Assembly (NCBI GenBank): GCA_022315425.1
Contig: JAIUPT010000023.1
Location: 1-64,000 of the forward strand
Reading direction: 5' to 3'
DNA: 64,000 bases
DNA from: Pseudevernia furfuracea
Lineage: Eukaryota; Ascomycota; Lecanoromycetes; Lecanorales; Parmeliaceae
Positions within the stretch are counted from its first letter, which is position 1; every line of letters begins with the position of its first letter. A program made the translations under genes and the position numbers. A model generated the notes under the pieces. It did not search any database. It saw nothing but the letters and a program-made list of their open reading frames with translations, and was not told the origin of the DNA. Of the stretch, positions 31,300-42,309 are shown piece after piece.

Positions 31300-33000
31300 T
31301 TATTTTTTAGTTGTTTTATTATAAAAGAATCCAATTGTTTACTATCAGATGTAGCTGTTTTTGTATCTAAATGTCTTTTAATAGTTCTATATTCTACATT
31401 AAAATATTCAGCAGCTAACTTTAAACTAGGAAAATTATTTATTAAATCTAATGTTTGTGTGTTATAAGCTCAAACCTTTTTCTTATCTTATTACCTAAGT
31501 GTAAGGTATTTATATTAGTAAGTAATTTCTTTATCAGTAAGTTGCTTACTAAATAAATATGTACCTTTTATTCCTTCTTACTAGTATCAATGAAATAATT
31601 AACAACATTTATGCTTATACCTATTGCATATTATGCTTGACTTTCAGATACAAAAGGATTTCCTTTTATTAATTAGAGTGTTTTTTGATACGCTCAAACT
31701 TCTTCAGCTATATTGCTGTTAAGTTTGAAATCATTTGATACAGTTTTAACTAACTTAAATGTTTCTTTTAAATCTATAATAGGTTTACTCTTTTACAATT
31801 TACCTCTAGATGGAATATTAGTATCTATATAGATAGATATTGTTCCTCTTACTCTTACTATTACTCTTACTCTTACTCTTACTCTTACTCTTACTCTTAC
31901 TCTTACTCTAGCTATTTTTTGTAGTTGACTATCTATAATGCTTTTATATTTAGCATATTTTTGATTTATATGATTACTCATAATTTCATAAACATACACT
32001 TCTTTAGATTTACCACTTACATAAATTGTATTATTATATTTTAACATGGATAATTTAGTAGCTAAAGTATCATATATTTGTCATTCATAAAATGAAAATG
32101 AAGAAGAAAAGGTAGTATTTAATAAAAAAAGGTCTTTTTGTTTTTGTAAATAATAATTTTCTTTAGCTCTAGTGCTCAACATATTTCTATTATTGATATT
32201 TTAAATTGTTCTCAACCTACTAGATTTACGAACAAATGAAATTTGCTATTAGTATTAGCTTGTAAATGATTGTTTAATCTTCTTTTAAATAAAGTAGTTC
32301 TACCTACCTATCTAGTATACTAGACAATTATATTTATATTCTATAAGAGATATACAACTAAATTATCCTCCTTTTTTTACAAGTTCAGACCTATTGTTTA
32401 TATCATTATAAGTAACTAAAACTTTATCATCAAAAGGTTTTGCAATAGCATTTCTATCTATAGTCTTTAGTCTATAGTCTTTAGTCTATAGTCTTTAGTC
32501 TTTAGTCTTTAGTCTTTAGATAGATCTTTTATATAAATATTATGTAGTGGCTTTAATTCCTCAATGTTTAAAAATTTTTTCCCTTTTTAGTTGCGCAAGC
32601 AATACCTTCAATTTTAGTTGAATAATATCTTTTACCTACTGGATTAGGCTTGCCCACTATATATAATCTACTAAAAAGTCTATAAGTAGGTATATAAGTA
32701 GTAGATGGAATAAAAACCTTAGAATTGAAGGCTTTGTTACCATGAATAACAAAAAAAATAGTCGGGTCTATAGTAGCATTATTTAAATTTGTGGCTAAGA
32801 CACTAGATAATTTAGGCTTAGCCTTTAAACTTGATAATAAAATAATGTTTTTAAGATTTTGGGCGCTCGTGGTAAAGTTATTGACTTCTCTTGAGTCTCA
32901 TCTACTAGTCGTTGAGTATTTAAAGTTTAATCAATAGTTTATTAAAACAATTAAAACTATTTCATACCTTATTTTAACAAAATATGTTAAGAAAATTAAA
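31300..33000 (-). pseudogene. Degenerate GIY-YIG endonuclease in nad1 intron 1
   Basis: Fragments in several phases are recognisable. Examples are FKRRLNNHLQANTNSKFHLF and GWEQFKISIIEICLALELKK (GIY-YIG core), KPNPVGKRYYSTKIEGIACA upstream, and a NUMOD-like part around 31793-32047 (YEIMSNHINQKYAKYKSIID). The last contains an (ACTCTT)n microsatellite at 31850-31911 translated as R-V repeats. The exon 1 frame runs on into LITWVISKTLGEFQETFLNE before stopping. A group I P7 signature (GATATAGTCTGAAC) lies at about 31160. Confidence 0.65.
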
Positions 33001-33105
33001 CTAGAATTTTCTTCAAGTTAACTTTGAAAGATTCATTTAAAAACGTTTCTTGAAATTCACCCAATGTTTTACTTATTACTCACGTAATAAGGGGACTAAT
33101 CGTTA

Positions 33106-33493
33106 ATCCTGCTAATAATATACCATAAGTAGATAAGGAAGAAACTGCTAACATATAAAGTATTCCTAAATCAAAGTCTCATATAGCTAGACCAGGACCA
33201 TATGGTATAACAGAAAATCCTAACAAGGAAAAGATTAAAGTTATGATAGGTCCAAGAAAAAATAAAACTAAATTAGCTTGCGTGGGGGAAACATATTCTT
33301 TTAAAAGAAGCTTTAAGGCATCTGCAAATGCCTGTAATAGACCATAATATCCTACTATATTAGGCCCTAATCTTCTTTGCATACTTGCCATTGTTTTTCT
33401 CTCTGCAACCGTAACATAAGCCACGGTTAATAATACTGGCACGGTTACTATTATAACTTCTATAACAGATATAAAGATAGGTGAATATAACAT
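33106..33493 (-). CDS. nad1: NADH dehydrogenase subunit 1, exon 1
   Basis: Complex I membrane subunit at the quinone site. Start ATG 33493 (MLYSPIFISVIEVI). Hallmark VAYVTVAERKTMASMQRRLG and LQAFADALKLLLKEYVSPTQ, then GILYMLAVSSLSTYGILLAG. The exon ends GGAT with the intron starting TAACG, so the split Trp codon T/GA is restored by exon 2. Confidence 0.95.
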
Positions 33494-33851
33494 GGTATTA
33501 ATAATAAGACATATTATATGTCATGAGAAAAAATAATCATATGAACTTAAAAACTAGATCTCATAATAATATAAATTAAAAATACAAGTAAACTAGGATT
33601 TTTTTAGTTTTAAAGTGTTATCATGCTACGATAATAATTATAATGTTATAAATGGAAAATAGAAACTGTTTATTATTAGTAGCATATATGTTTGTAAAAA
33701 AGGAAATAAGCAATAACAATAGACAAAAACCATTATGTAATGCCATACTTCTTGCGAAGCATACTTCGCATGCGAAGCATCAGCAAAAAAAGTAACTTTA
33801 TGAAAAAGCATAAAGAAAAGATTAGTATTACGTGTAAGCTAAAAAATATTA
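33494..33851. other. Spacer with GAAGCAT hairpin element
   Basis: No gene seen. It contains the dispersed element 'atgccatacttcttgcgaag' with catacttcgcatgcgaagca around 33738-33785. Confidence 0.5.
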
Positions 33852-33923
33852 ATTCTTATCTAAGATTTGAACTTAGATCTAAACATTAGGAATATTCTGC
33901 TCTACCATTGAGCTAATAAGAAC
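33852..33923 (-). tRNA. trnR: tRNA-Arg(CCT), derived copy
   Basis: Very similar to tRNA-Arg(TCT) at 16074-16145, including the acceptor and T-arm, but the anticodon loop is TTCCTAA. It would read AGG only. Stems remain paired, so it may be functional. Confidence 0.8.
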
Positions 33924-34036
33924 AGGACTGATATATAAATATATACAATACCTAGAATAAAAGCGTATAGATATAAAGAGATACAAAAATTAACAATGTA
34001 ATTTTTACTTATGTTTTTATAACAAGTGTAAATTAT

Positions 34037-34105
34037 CTATTGTTGTTGTAGTCAAAAAACAAATTTTTCCATAGACACTGATTCTATAACAATGTGGATA
34101 ACTAT
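34037..34105 (-). pseudogene. cox2 C-terminus copy (tail 4)
   Basis: The minus strand reads IVIESVSMEKFVFWLQQQ and TAG, the expected end of fungal COX2. Upstream sequence is not cox2, so this is a detached 3' remnant about 2.3 kb beyond the working stop. Confidence 0.75.
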
Positions 34106-34880
34106 GGCTTAGCTTAGTTTTTACTACGTAGTAACATCTTTAAAAAAGTAATTATAATCATAAGAAAAAAAAAGAGATGCTTGATATTCAGTGACAAAAC
34201 TTGAGTATTCATACACTTGCCAAATCTTAATAGTGTAAAGGATAAAAAATACTCTAGATTGTAACCCAGACAGCATGGGAATGCACCGCAATGAAGCTTC
34301 ATTGCAGAGCGGAACCTCAGCACAAAAAAAAGATAGCTGTTACAAAACATCTAATCATAAAAAATTAGAAGTAAGCTCCGATAGTTAGTAAAATAAAACC
34401 AATAACTAAAAGGCGGATGAATTAAGATTAAAAATACTAAAGAGCCCTTTACTTAATAGCAAAACGAACACAGCCATTAGGATATATACACGAAATAACA
34501 TGCTGGTTACGTTTAAAACTACCCAGTAGTAGGGCCCTACAAGAACAAGATGCAATACCAACCAGTATAATTTTAGCAAATGATAGAAAATTTATCAACA
34601 AAGCCTAGTACCAAATTAGGAAGACCCAAATAAGGTCAAGAAAATGTTAAAGTTGTAGTAGCTATCATGTATATTGTCATATTATAAAAATTAAAATAAA
34701 AAAAGGGGGTAGATACCCGGACCATGTAGTGTATCAAGTTATCTGCTTCGCAAGTAATATATGAAGCTAATTTAAAATATATAATTATGCAAACGTAAAA
34801 ATTGTTAACTACCATTAATGGTAGTATATTAACTGTTTAACAAGATGATGATAATTGCTAGGTATTGCTGACTTAATAAC
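34106..34880. other. Region without recognised gene
   Basis: A short frame at 34114-34350 has no protein character I trust. The text around 34430-34680 does not match a gene I know. It lies between cox2 tail remnants and may be decayed intron or endonuclease sequence. Confidence 0.4.
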
Positions 34881-34884
34881 AATA

Positions 34885-34998
34885 CTTGTAGTTATAAGGT
34901 GAATATTTCTGTTGAAACGGACTCTATAACAATAGATAGTGAACTGTGTACTATAGCACAAATCTCTCTTAGACACTGATTCTATTACCATAGGCATG
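34885..34998 (-). pseudogene. Two adjacent cox2 C-terminus remnants (tails 2 and 3)
   Basis: At 34997-34967 the frame reads MPMVIESVS followed by TAA in the cox2 phase. Directly after it, another phase reads EICAIVHSSLSIVIESVSTE and IFTL, then TAA. The working exon at 36326-36424 reads EICGILHSSMPIVIESVSIE. They are therefore two decayed copies of the same terminal segment placed end to end. Confidence 0.75.
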
Positions 34999-35042
34999 CG
35001 GTTATTTCTTGTTGTCTATTAAGTACATTACCACAAGGAGGT

Positions 35043-36254
35043 TTAATCTATTTCATACTCAAAAGTTAATCCCTTATACACTCCACCCTTTATAAGGTTT
35101 CTGTTTATAGATTTACGATCTAACTTTATACCCTGAGTTTCGTAATGCCTAACTGCATCCATAATACTGAAAAAGATCTTTTTACTATTATGAGAAATAG
35201 ATTTTACAACTAGACCTTTGTTCCTTTTGTTTTTTTTAGGTTCAACTACTACTTTGTTTTTGTATTCCTCCATTAACAGGTCTAGCTTTTCAAAATCAAA
35301 ATTAGCGGGTAAAGATTTTTCTTGGTATTTACAAAAAAAACCATGGAATTCCCTAGCTTCCTTAATACGTTTAGATAAAGTGGCTCTTTTTATAGTCAAA
35401 CCAAGAGATCTTAAGTAAGATACACAACTTTTTAAAGAATCAAATTCTAAACTCTTTTGACAAGGGGCCACCAATTTATTTACTTTTTTAAATTCAATAA
35501 CCACAGTTTTACATGCCCGAGTACCTAAGGCATATAAAGCTTTACGTTTTTCATTCATAACATTTAAAAGCTCTTTGCTGGTTAAGTTACTAGCAACAGT
35601 TGAATCTACAAGGAAACTTAATAAGATAAAATAACCCAGATAAGGTACTTTAGTATTCAGATATTTATTACAAGAAGACTGATGTATACCTAATACCCTT
35701 TTTAAGCTAATTTTTGATTGAGCATGATAATAGAGAATAGTACAAGACAAATCATATACATATATAGAATTAGCTGTTTGAGATCCAAAGTTAACAACCC
35801 TCAATGTATTTAAGTCATACCTTTTATCTAATAACATATACTGTTCTAGAAGTAAGCAATCTGTAGTTTTAAATTTGTCATTATCTAGTCTATATATTTT
35901 TAGCTTAAAAGCACTAAGACCTTTCTTGCTGAGAATAGGTAGAAATAGACCACCAATACGTTTAACGTCGTCTTTAAAATAATATTCCATACGTCGCCTC
36001 AGAAGGTTAGATGAACCAACATACATAGACCTTGAAACTATGTGAGTAAAAACATATACTCCTCCAAAACCACTATATTTAGATTTACCAACCAAACTAT
36101 AAAAAAAACTTTTACTCTCTTTAGTAATAGGAAGATCAAACTCTACCCCTTTAACCCTTAACAAAGCTTCTAGTTTTTGTGGAGTAATAGATACTTTTTG
36201 ATATTTAAGTATACTGTTTAAAACTAAACTAGTTGTAGTATTACCACTCTGCAT
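35043..36254 (-). CDS. GIY-YIG endonuclease ORF downstream of cox2
   Basis: A 403-residue ORF if started at ATG 36254; the same phase is open upstream to ATG 36422, overlapping the cox2 terminal exon out of phase. The GIY-YIG domain lies at about residues 80-200 (SGFGGVYVFTHIVSRSMYVG, then SSNLLRRRMEYYF; LLLEQYMLLDKRYDLNTLRV). The C-terminal half (KEAREFHGFFCKYQ; SIMDAVRHYETQGIKLDRKS) resembles NUMOD1/IENR1 DNA-binding repeats. It is intact and lies immediately 3' of the working cox2 stop and 5' of decayed cox2 tails. This suggests that an insertion carrying its own cox2 3' end displaced older tails. Confidence 0.85.
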   Translation of the reverse strand: MQSGNTTTSLVLNSILKYQKVSITPQKLEALLRVKGVEFDLPITKESKSFFYSLVGKSKYSGFGGVYVFTHIVSRSMYVGSSNLLRRRMEYYFKDDVKRIGGLFLPILSKKGLSAFKLKIYRLDNDKFKTTDCLLLEQYMLLDKRYDLNTLRVVNFGSQTANSIYVYDLSCTILYYHAQSKISLKRVLGIHQSSCNKYLNTKVPYLGYFILLSFLVDSTVASNLTSKELLNVMNEKRKALYALGTRACKTVVIEFKKVNKLVAPCQKSLEFDSLKSCVSYLRSLGLTIKRATLSKRIKEAREFHGFFCKYQEKSLPANFDFEKLDLLMEEYKNKVVVEPKKNKRNKGLVVKSISHNSKKIFFSIMDAVRHYETQGIKLDRKSINRNLIKGGVYKGLTFEYEID

Positions 36255-36325
36255 GTGTTCTAAAGCTAATCTCTCAGGACTATGAACTAAACTAGTATAG
36301 TTTTTTGTAGCTAAACGGTTGAAAG

Positions 36326-36424
36326 TTACTGTTCCTGTAGTCAAGAAATGAATTTCTCGATTGAAACGGACTCTATAACAATAGGCATTGAACTGTGTAG
36401 TATACCACAGATTTCTGAACATTG
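36326..36424 (-). CDS. cox2: Cytochrome c oxidase subunit 2, exon 3 (terminal)
   Basis: Encodes QCSEICGILHSSMPIVIESV followed by SIEKFISWLQEQ and TAA: the CuA ligand segment (C, E, C, H, M order C-x3-C-x3-H-x2-M) and C-terminus. It joins F-Y-G from exon 2 in frame. The exon is 99 nt, 32 residues plus stop. Confidence 0.95.
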
Positions 36425-36810
36425 CAAATCTACCACTAATTAACCCGTATTTTGGTTAAAGAGGGTACTTCTTCCTAAGTATAAATAGCAATATTTATAC
36501 CCTTTTAACAAAGAACATTACATGTATAAGCGGTTCTTCTGCATCTTTTCAGGTGGGGTCTGACTATATCTTAAGCTTGCGCCAACCAACATTTAGTCGA
36601 TGAACTGCACACCATTTACGTATAAATGGTGCTTGGCTGCGGATTGCCCATATTCTTAATTATATAAGTTATCAATTTCGATTTTACCGTACCACGAGTC
36701 ATTACCTGTGCCACCAGAGTATTACTAGCCTGATTTGGTTGAAATTGCTTTAGGGATTTCCCGCAATTTGAAGGTTTTGAGCCGAAGGTTCACTTCGACT
36801 ATGGCCTCAG
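36425..36810 (-). ncRNA. ORF-less group I intron in cox2
   Basis: 386 nt between exon 2 (ending GGT) and exon 3 (preceded by G). Core signatures are GGCAATCCGCAGCCAAGC (P3-P4/Q region) near 36635 and GATATAGTCAGACCCC (P7/R-S) near 36560. The U:G splice-site pattern of group I introns is met. It is short and free of an ORF, unlike its neighbours. Confidence 0.85.
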
Positions 36811-37104
36811 ACCATAAAATGTTCCTTCCCTATTAATCATAACAGAAACTTGATTTAATCTTCCAGGATAAGCGTCACATTTAATACCTAAAGCAGGGCA
36901 AGCAAAAGAATGGATAACGTCAGCACCTGTAACTATAAATCTAACATGAGTTAGTTCTGGTATAATAAGTCTATTATCCACTTCTAACATTCTCAAAGCA
37001 CCGTCTTCTAAGTCAGATTCAGGCACTAAATATGAATCAAATTCAATAAACTCATCATCACTATTTAAAAAATCAGGGTATTGGTAACTTCAATATCATT
37101 GGTG
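36811..37104 (-). CDS. cox2: Cytochrome c oxidase subunit 2, exon 2
   Basis: Starts H-Q-W-Y-W-S-Y-Q and carries FDSYLVPESDLEDGALRMLE, RFIVTGADVIHSFACPALGI (with the CuA His) and KCDAYPGRLNQVSVMINREG. It ends F-Y-G at GGT 36811. 98 codons, in frame on both sides. Confidence 0.96.
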
Positions 37105-37724
37105 CGGAAGTTTTGAAACAACCTTTCGACTGTACATTAAGCATGATAGACAAACATCTAAAACACCCACAAGTGACCCAGTCTGTTGCAACAGACATAA
37201 ATAAAAAATAAATTGTCTACTGACAGTCTTGTATTATTAATAGATATCGGATAAAAATAATATATTAACTGTTTTCACTCATGTCGCCAAAGAGAAAAGT
37301 CTCTCTTTTCTCTTTAAGACCCCCGTCGGGATCTTAGGAATTAATAGATTCAACTTATTGCCTTTTCTTCTTTCCTAAGTAAAAATAAAAAAAGATAACT
37401 TTATTTTATTTTATTCGATGCTCATGTTTCTTATTTTCATGATGCTTCGCAATGAAAAGAGAATCGCAACACTTAAAAAGATAAAAGCAAGAAAGAGCAC
37501 TAACTAAGGCTCAATTAAGCTAGTGGTCTATATTCTACCCTTATTCTCCAACATAAAAATTATGTTTACTTTTACTTTATTGAATAAAAAAAGAAATATA
37601 AACATATCTATTAAGATCACGACTATTACATAAATGTGAGGGGATTAAAAGAACTTATACTTTATTGCTTTTGTGTTGCTATTCTTTTCATTGCGAAGCA
37701 TCATGAAAAGAATAAGCATCACCT

Positions 37725-37858
37725 TATTTTTATTTTTATTTTTATTTTTATTTTTATTTTTATTTTTATTTTTATTTTTATTTTTATTTTTATTTTTATT
37801 TTTATTTTTATTTTTATTTTTATTTTTATTTTTATTTTTATTTTTATTTTTATTTTTA
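37725..37858. repeat. (ATTTTT)n microsatellite
   Basis: About 22 tandem hexamers inside cox2 intron 1, next to a GCGAAGCATCATGAAAAG hairpin element. Reading frames over it are artefacts. Confidence 0.97.
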
Positions 37859-37872
37859 CGGAGCATATTTAA

Positions 37873-38801
37873 CTATAAACCTAATTTATAGCGCATACTA
37901 GGTATAACATGGGGTAAGATCAATTTTCTTAGCTTTAATACTGATTCACCTTTAATATATATATTGAATATTGGCCAGGTGTATTAATCTTTTTAACAGT
38001 ACAGTTTAAATCAAAGAGTTTTTTTAACAAATTAGCTAAAAGTTGCACTTCTTCTAATTTAAAACTATTGCTTGATATACTAACCCCTGGCTTAGCTCAG
38101 CCACCTTCATCCAAGATCCAAATTGCTAAAGCTAAGGGTGTCAAATATTGTTCTAGCTTAACACTAAGCGTTTTTGTACCTTTTTTGTAAAACAGTTTAT
38201 ATATTATATTAAAATTCCTGAAAGCAAAGGTATTAAACTCATAAGCGTAGTGCTCTTTAATTTCTTCTCTTTTCATTGCGAAGCATCATGAATAGAAGAA
38301 GCATCAGATATTTTATTCCGAAGTTTTCTAGTGTACATTCTAGGTTTTAAGTTGGAACAATACTTTCGTAATAAAATTCATACAGTCAAAATAAATAGTC
38401 TTTATGTACTTGACTTTGTTTATAAGAAAATCTAGTACCTTATATAGTTCTTGCACTAGCATAGGAATCACCCAATAATGAACCAATAAGAACGGATATC
38501 ACTTCCTCATTATGTGGTCCTATTCTATTAGAAGCCTTAACTTTAGCATGAAATGTTTTCTTGAAAGAAACAGGGTTAGTTAAAAAAGTAGTAAAGTTAT
38601 GTTTTGTTTTGTATATCTAGTGATGCTCATGTTTGGCAATTGCAACAAAAAGCTTGTATTTTGGACTTGAGCTAGTCTAGGTACTAAAATATTATATTTT
38701 TCACCAGTACGGTTTGACATAGGTGATGCTTCGCTACAAACCGTTAAACTGGTATCTTTTATTTTATTTAATATATGTAATTTAAGGCCACCCATAAAGA
38801 A
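37873..38801 (-). pseudogene. LAGLIDADG_2-type endonuclease in cox2 intron 1, frameshifted
   Basis: Recognisable blocks in several phases are GPHNEEVISVLIGSLLGDSY, RFSYKQSQVHKDYLFWLYEF, YLTPLALAIWILDEGGWAKP and GVSISSNSFKLEEVQLLANL. This is the two-domain LAGLIDADG_2 architecture. It is broken by frameshifts and by an inserted hairpin element (ttcattgcgaagcatcatga) at 38270-38300. The intron core (ACTGGGTCACTTGTGGGT; ACAGTCG) lies at 37125-37200, close to the 3' splice site. Confidence 0.8.
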
Positions 38802-40602
38802 ACCTTCTGCTAGCACTGCCATAGCTGGATCACTTACTTCATCCATTAAATATAACAATTTAAAAGATGGAAAAGCGATTAAAATTAATATTAAGGCAGG
38901 TGTAATAGTTCATATTAGTTCGATCAATGTTCCATGACTTAAATATTTATGTGAAATTGGTGACTCTGTATTAGTATAGTTCTTAACTATTGATACTAGT
39001 AATCATCCTACCCCAAATAATATTATAACTAAATAGAACAAGATATTGTCATGTAACTCCACTAAACCTTCCATTTGTGGAGTTGCACTATCCTGAAAAT
39101 ATATACCTCAAGGTCTAGGTGCATCACAGTGTAAAGGAGCTGCAGTTAAAGAGTCTGTGTTATTAGAGGAATGTAATAAGGTTAAAGAGTCTGTATTATT
39201 AGAGGAATGTAATAAAGTTAAAAACTCTGTGTACATAGAAAAAGGTAAAACGGTTAAACTTACCCCACATAACACAGCAAATAATGTATATATGCTATAC
39301 TTATTGAAAGTAAGTATGTATGGCTCGAGATTAATAATAAGTTTGTTTCTTTTATGTGAAGCAGGTCGATGTTCATTTCCATCTTTGTCTTTCCAGACTA
39401 CAGGGCTACCTAAACCATCATCGCCTGGTCTTCCGTTTTTTCGATCAGTCTCATCATCTTCTTTTTGTTGTTGTTCACGTTTTTTCTTTACTTCTTCATT
39501 GTGTTTTCGAAGTTCCACCTTAAATTGTTTTTTAGCTTCCTCGTACTCTTTTATAGACTCATCATCTAATCCTCTGGTTTTTTTATAGTGTTCTATGCTT
39601 AATCCTTTGTCTTTAAGATGTTGCTCAACAGTAATCCACTTAAATGGTCTTAGGTTACCATATTCATTAATTGGAAGGGGAGCGTCTGGAGAAACCAAAC
39701 CATCAGCACGTACTCATGCTTCAATTTTTCTGTCATATGCGACTTCTATGGTTGGACTTGCCCAGTAGCGCATCTTCTCTGCTATAAGGTCTATCTCACT
39801 GTACCCAGTTTTATTTTTTCACGTTACTATTTTTCCAGTATAAGGTTTTTTAAAGACATTAAATAAAACATCTAGACTTTGACCTTCTCATCATCCTGAT
39901 AATACTATTGTGTTCTCCATATGTGGATGTCATGGTAGGTAGCCGTTTTTATTTCCTTTCATAGATAATTCAATTAAACTATTTTCGAATAAACTAATTA
40001 AAGGTACTATAATTAAAAAATGTGCGAAATAAATAACTGTAGATATTTGTCCAAATTCTATAAATGGAGATTCCACATGTTTAGCACCTAATTCCATTAA
40101 TATTAAAAAGTTACCAACAAATATAAAAAAGGCTGCTTTGCTTAAAGGTTTAAATTGTATACCTCTTGATCTAGAAAGATCAGTAAAAGGCATAACTAAT
40201 AAAATTAATATAGCAGAAAACATAGCAATAACACCTAACAATTTGTTAGGTATAGATCTAAGTATAGCGTAAAAAGGCAATAGGTATCACTCCGGAACTA
40301 TCGCGGGAGGAGTTTGCATTGGATTAGCCATTACATAATTCTCACTGTCTCCTAAAAGGTTTGGCATAAAAAACACAAACATAGACAGTATTAAAATAAA
40401 GATAAAAATAGTTATTAAATCTTTAAATGTAAAGTAGGGGGCAAATGGCAATCTATCATAATTACCTGAAACACCCAAAGGATTACCTGAACCTGCACTA
40501 TCGTGTAGTGCTATTAAATGCATTAAGGCTAATGCAGCTAATACAAAAGGTAAAACAAAATGTAATGCAAAAAATCTATTTAATGTGGCGTTATTAACTG
40601 AG
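38802..40602 (-). CDS. cob-cox2: cob terminal exon fused in frame to cox2 exon 1
   Basis: One uninterrupted frame (TGA as Trp). It begins with the cob part [57 protein letters not shown] and LGAKHVESPFIEFGQISTV, ending near NSLIELSMKGNK at 39948 (387 residues, the normal COB length). No stop follows. A linker of about 275 codons continues: NGYLPWHPHMENTIVLSGWW, a charged part (EEVKKKREQQQKEDDETDRK), one hydrophobic segment (YSIYTLFAVLCGVSLTVLPF) and a 36-nt tandem repeat (LTLLHSSNNTDS twice, 39150-39225). It then reads APRPWGIYFQDSATPQMEGL, the start of mature COX2, to L-A-E-G at 38802. An ATG at 39236 could start COX2 alone. The whole spliced cob-cox2 frame is 2700 nt. Confidence 0.9.
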
Positions 40603-40736
40603 CAAAATTGTTGATAGCCCCGTATTTCTTTTTTTTCATGCTTTATCTCTTGTTTTTGCAATAATATATAGAATAAACTCTCGCTATACTCAATATATTT
40701 CTATATTGTTCGGACTATATCATAATCTTATCTAAT

Positions 40737-41700
40737 TTAGTATATTTTTGGTATCTTGATTTTTTCAGCATATCTAGAAATAGCACGAAGCTTTTTAATT
40801 CAAAGTAAATATTGGAGTTTTTTGTAGCCCAATAGTTTCACAGGTGCTTTATCTATAAATTTAATTACATTTTCTATAGATCTAACACCTGAAACTTTCA
40901 ATCTAAAGTTATTAGTTTTGTCTGTATAAACGTTAGGCGTTAAAGATAAGTATTTACGAATGGCCAAAATTAGTATGTTGCCGTTAGTCTGACTAACATC
41001 AAAACTGGCTACAAAATAGTCATTATCTTTACTTAGTTTATATACACTAAAACAACCTTCAGCTTCAATAAATCCAACTAATCATGCTGAAAAATAAGGT
41101 GCGTTTAATATAGATCCAACAGAGTTTAAAGGTTCAGTAGGACGAGTGTAGTGAGCTATATCATTATGCAACACTATGTTGGATAAAAGTATAACTTTCA
41201 ACCTAACATAGTCATGTTGCTTATTGGAAAAAAGAGGATATTTATCAAAGATAGGCAATAGAAAGTTTATTAAGTGATCTTTTTTCCTCACTCTTAAATA
41301 TACCATTTTTATTCCTTTTCTTTCCCTGAACCCTACAACACCTACACCCAGTAAATTTTTTATTTTATATACAAGCTGTACATCTCTTATGCTTAATTCT
41401 ATACCCACTTCACATTGAAAATACTTTCCTTTTTGTGATACAGTGAAAAACCCATCACCTTCAAACAAACCTACCATATACGCATAACTAAGATTTCCTG
41501 CGTTTAGTCTCTGAGAAGCTTCGACAGTTGATCTATGTCTAACCCCTGCTGGTTGTCCCCATGCTTTTGGCTTTTTCACGAAAATGTAAACACAATCGTA
41601 TCCAATAACTCATGATTTTATAATAGGGGATATTCTAGCAATAAGCAGAATTTGCTGAACAACATTACTGTTGTTAGGCTCTTCAATTAATAATTGATTC
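40737..41700 (-). CDS. LAGLIDADG homing endonuclease in cob intron 4, fused to the upstream exon
   Basis: The frame continues from the cob exon (L-N-Q-L-L-I-E-E-P) and stays open to TAA 40737. Two LAGLIDADG motifs are present: YMVGLFEGDGFFTVSQKGKY and AWLVGFIEAEGCFSVYKLSK. IELSIRDVQLVYKIKNLLGV and IRKYLSLTPNVYTDKTNNFR are typical of the family. It is intact, so it may be an active endonuclease/maturase. The group I P7 signature (GATTATGATATAGTCCGAAC) is at 40705-40730 near the 3' splice site. Confidence 0.92.
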
Positions 41701-41813
41701 AAGCCACCTCACAGAAACTCAACTATGTCTTGTCCAACTCAAGGTATGGCACTCATAAGGCTAGTTATAACTGTAGCACCTCATAATGACATTTGACCAT
41801 ACGGTAAAACGTA
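41701..41813 (-). CDS. cob: Apocytochrome b, exon 4
   Basis: 113 nt: Y-V-L-P-Y-G-Q-M-S-L-W-G-A-T-V-I-T, then SAIPWVGQDIVEFLWGG plus TT, joined to C of the last exon. It contains heme-region sequence of COB. The preceding G and following G fit group I splice sites. Confidence 0.95.
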
Positions 41814-42309
41814 CAAGTATACTTAATATAAACTGTAAGTTATTTATAAAAAGCTAGAATAACTTTGAATTCGTATATTCTATTAGTCTGATGCCATACT
41901 TCTTCTGTTAATCCCAGATTAACAGAAGAAGCATGAGCAGGACAACTAAATACTCCGACTGTGCATTAAGCATCATTTCAGACACCCATCAGTGACCCAG
42001 TCTGTCGCGGTCATTATAATAACCGACGATCTCTAACATGATAATATAGCCGGCTATCTAGTTAACTTTACACTAGATACCAATATTGAAAGTTCTTTGA
42101 TCGTACCACTAATATCGCCTAAGAAATGTATTTATTTCTTAAATAACCCCGTCGGGCTATTCCACTTTAATTTTTATTTTTTTTATAAAATTGCATAAAA
42201 ATTTGTACTCATGGGACTATAGTTTAAATTAAACAAATATTGAACGAAAAACAATTAAATTTGTAGAAAAAGAGCAATTCAGGATAAGATGTAATCTTAT
42301 CTGCTTCGC

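Noticed and set aside
34114..34350. 78-codon minus frame
   Set aside because: No homology, odd composition, overlaps no regulatory context; probably chance.
37636..37891. Frames of F-I, F-L or K-N repeats
   Set aside because: Translations of the (ATTTTT)n microsatellite.
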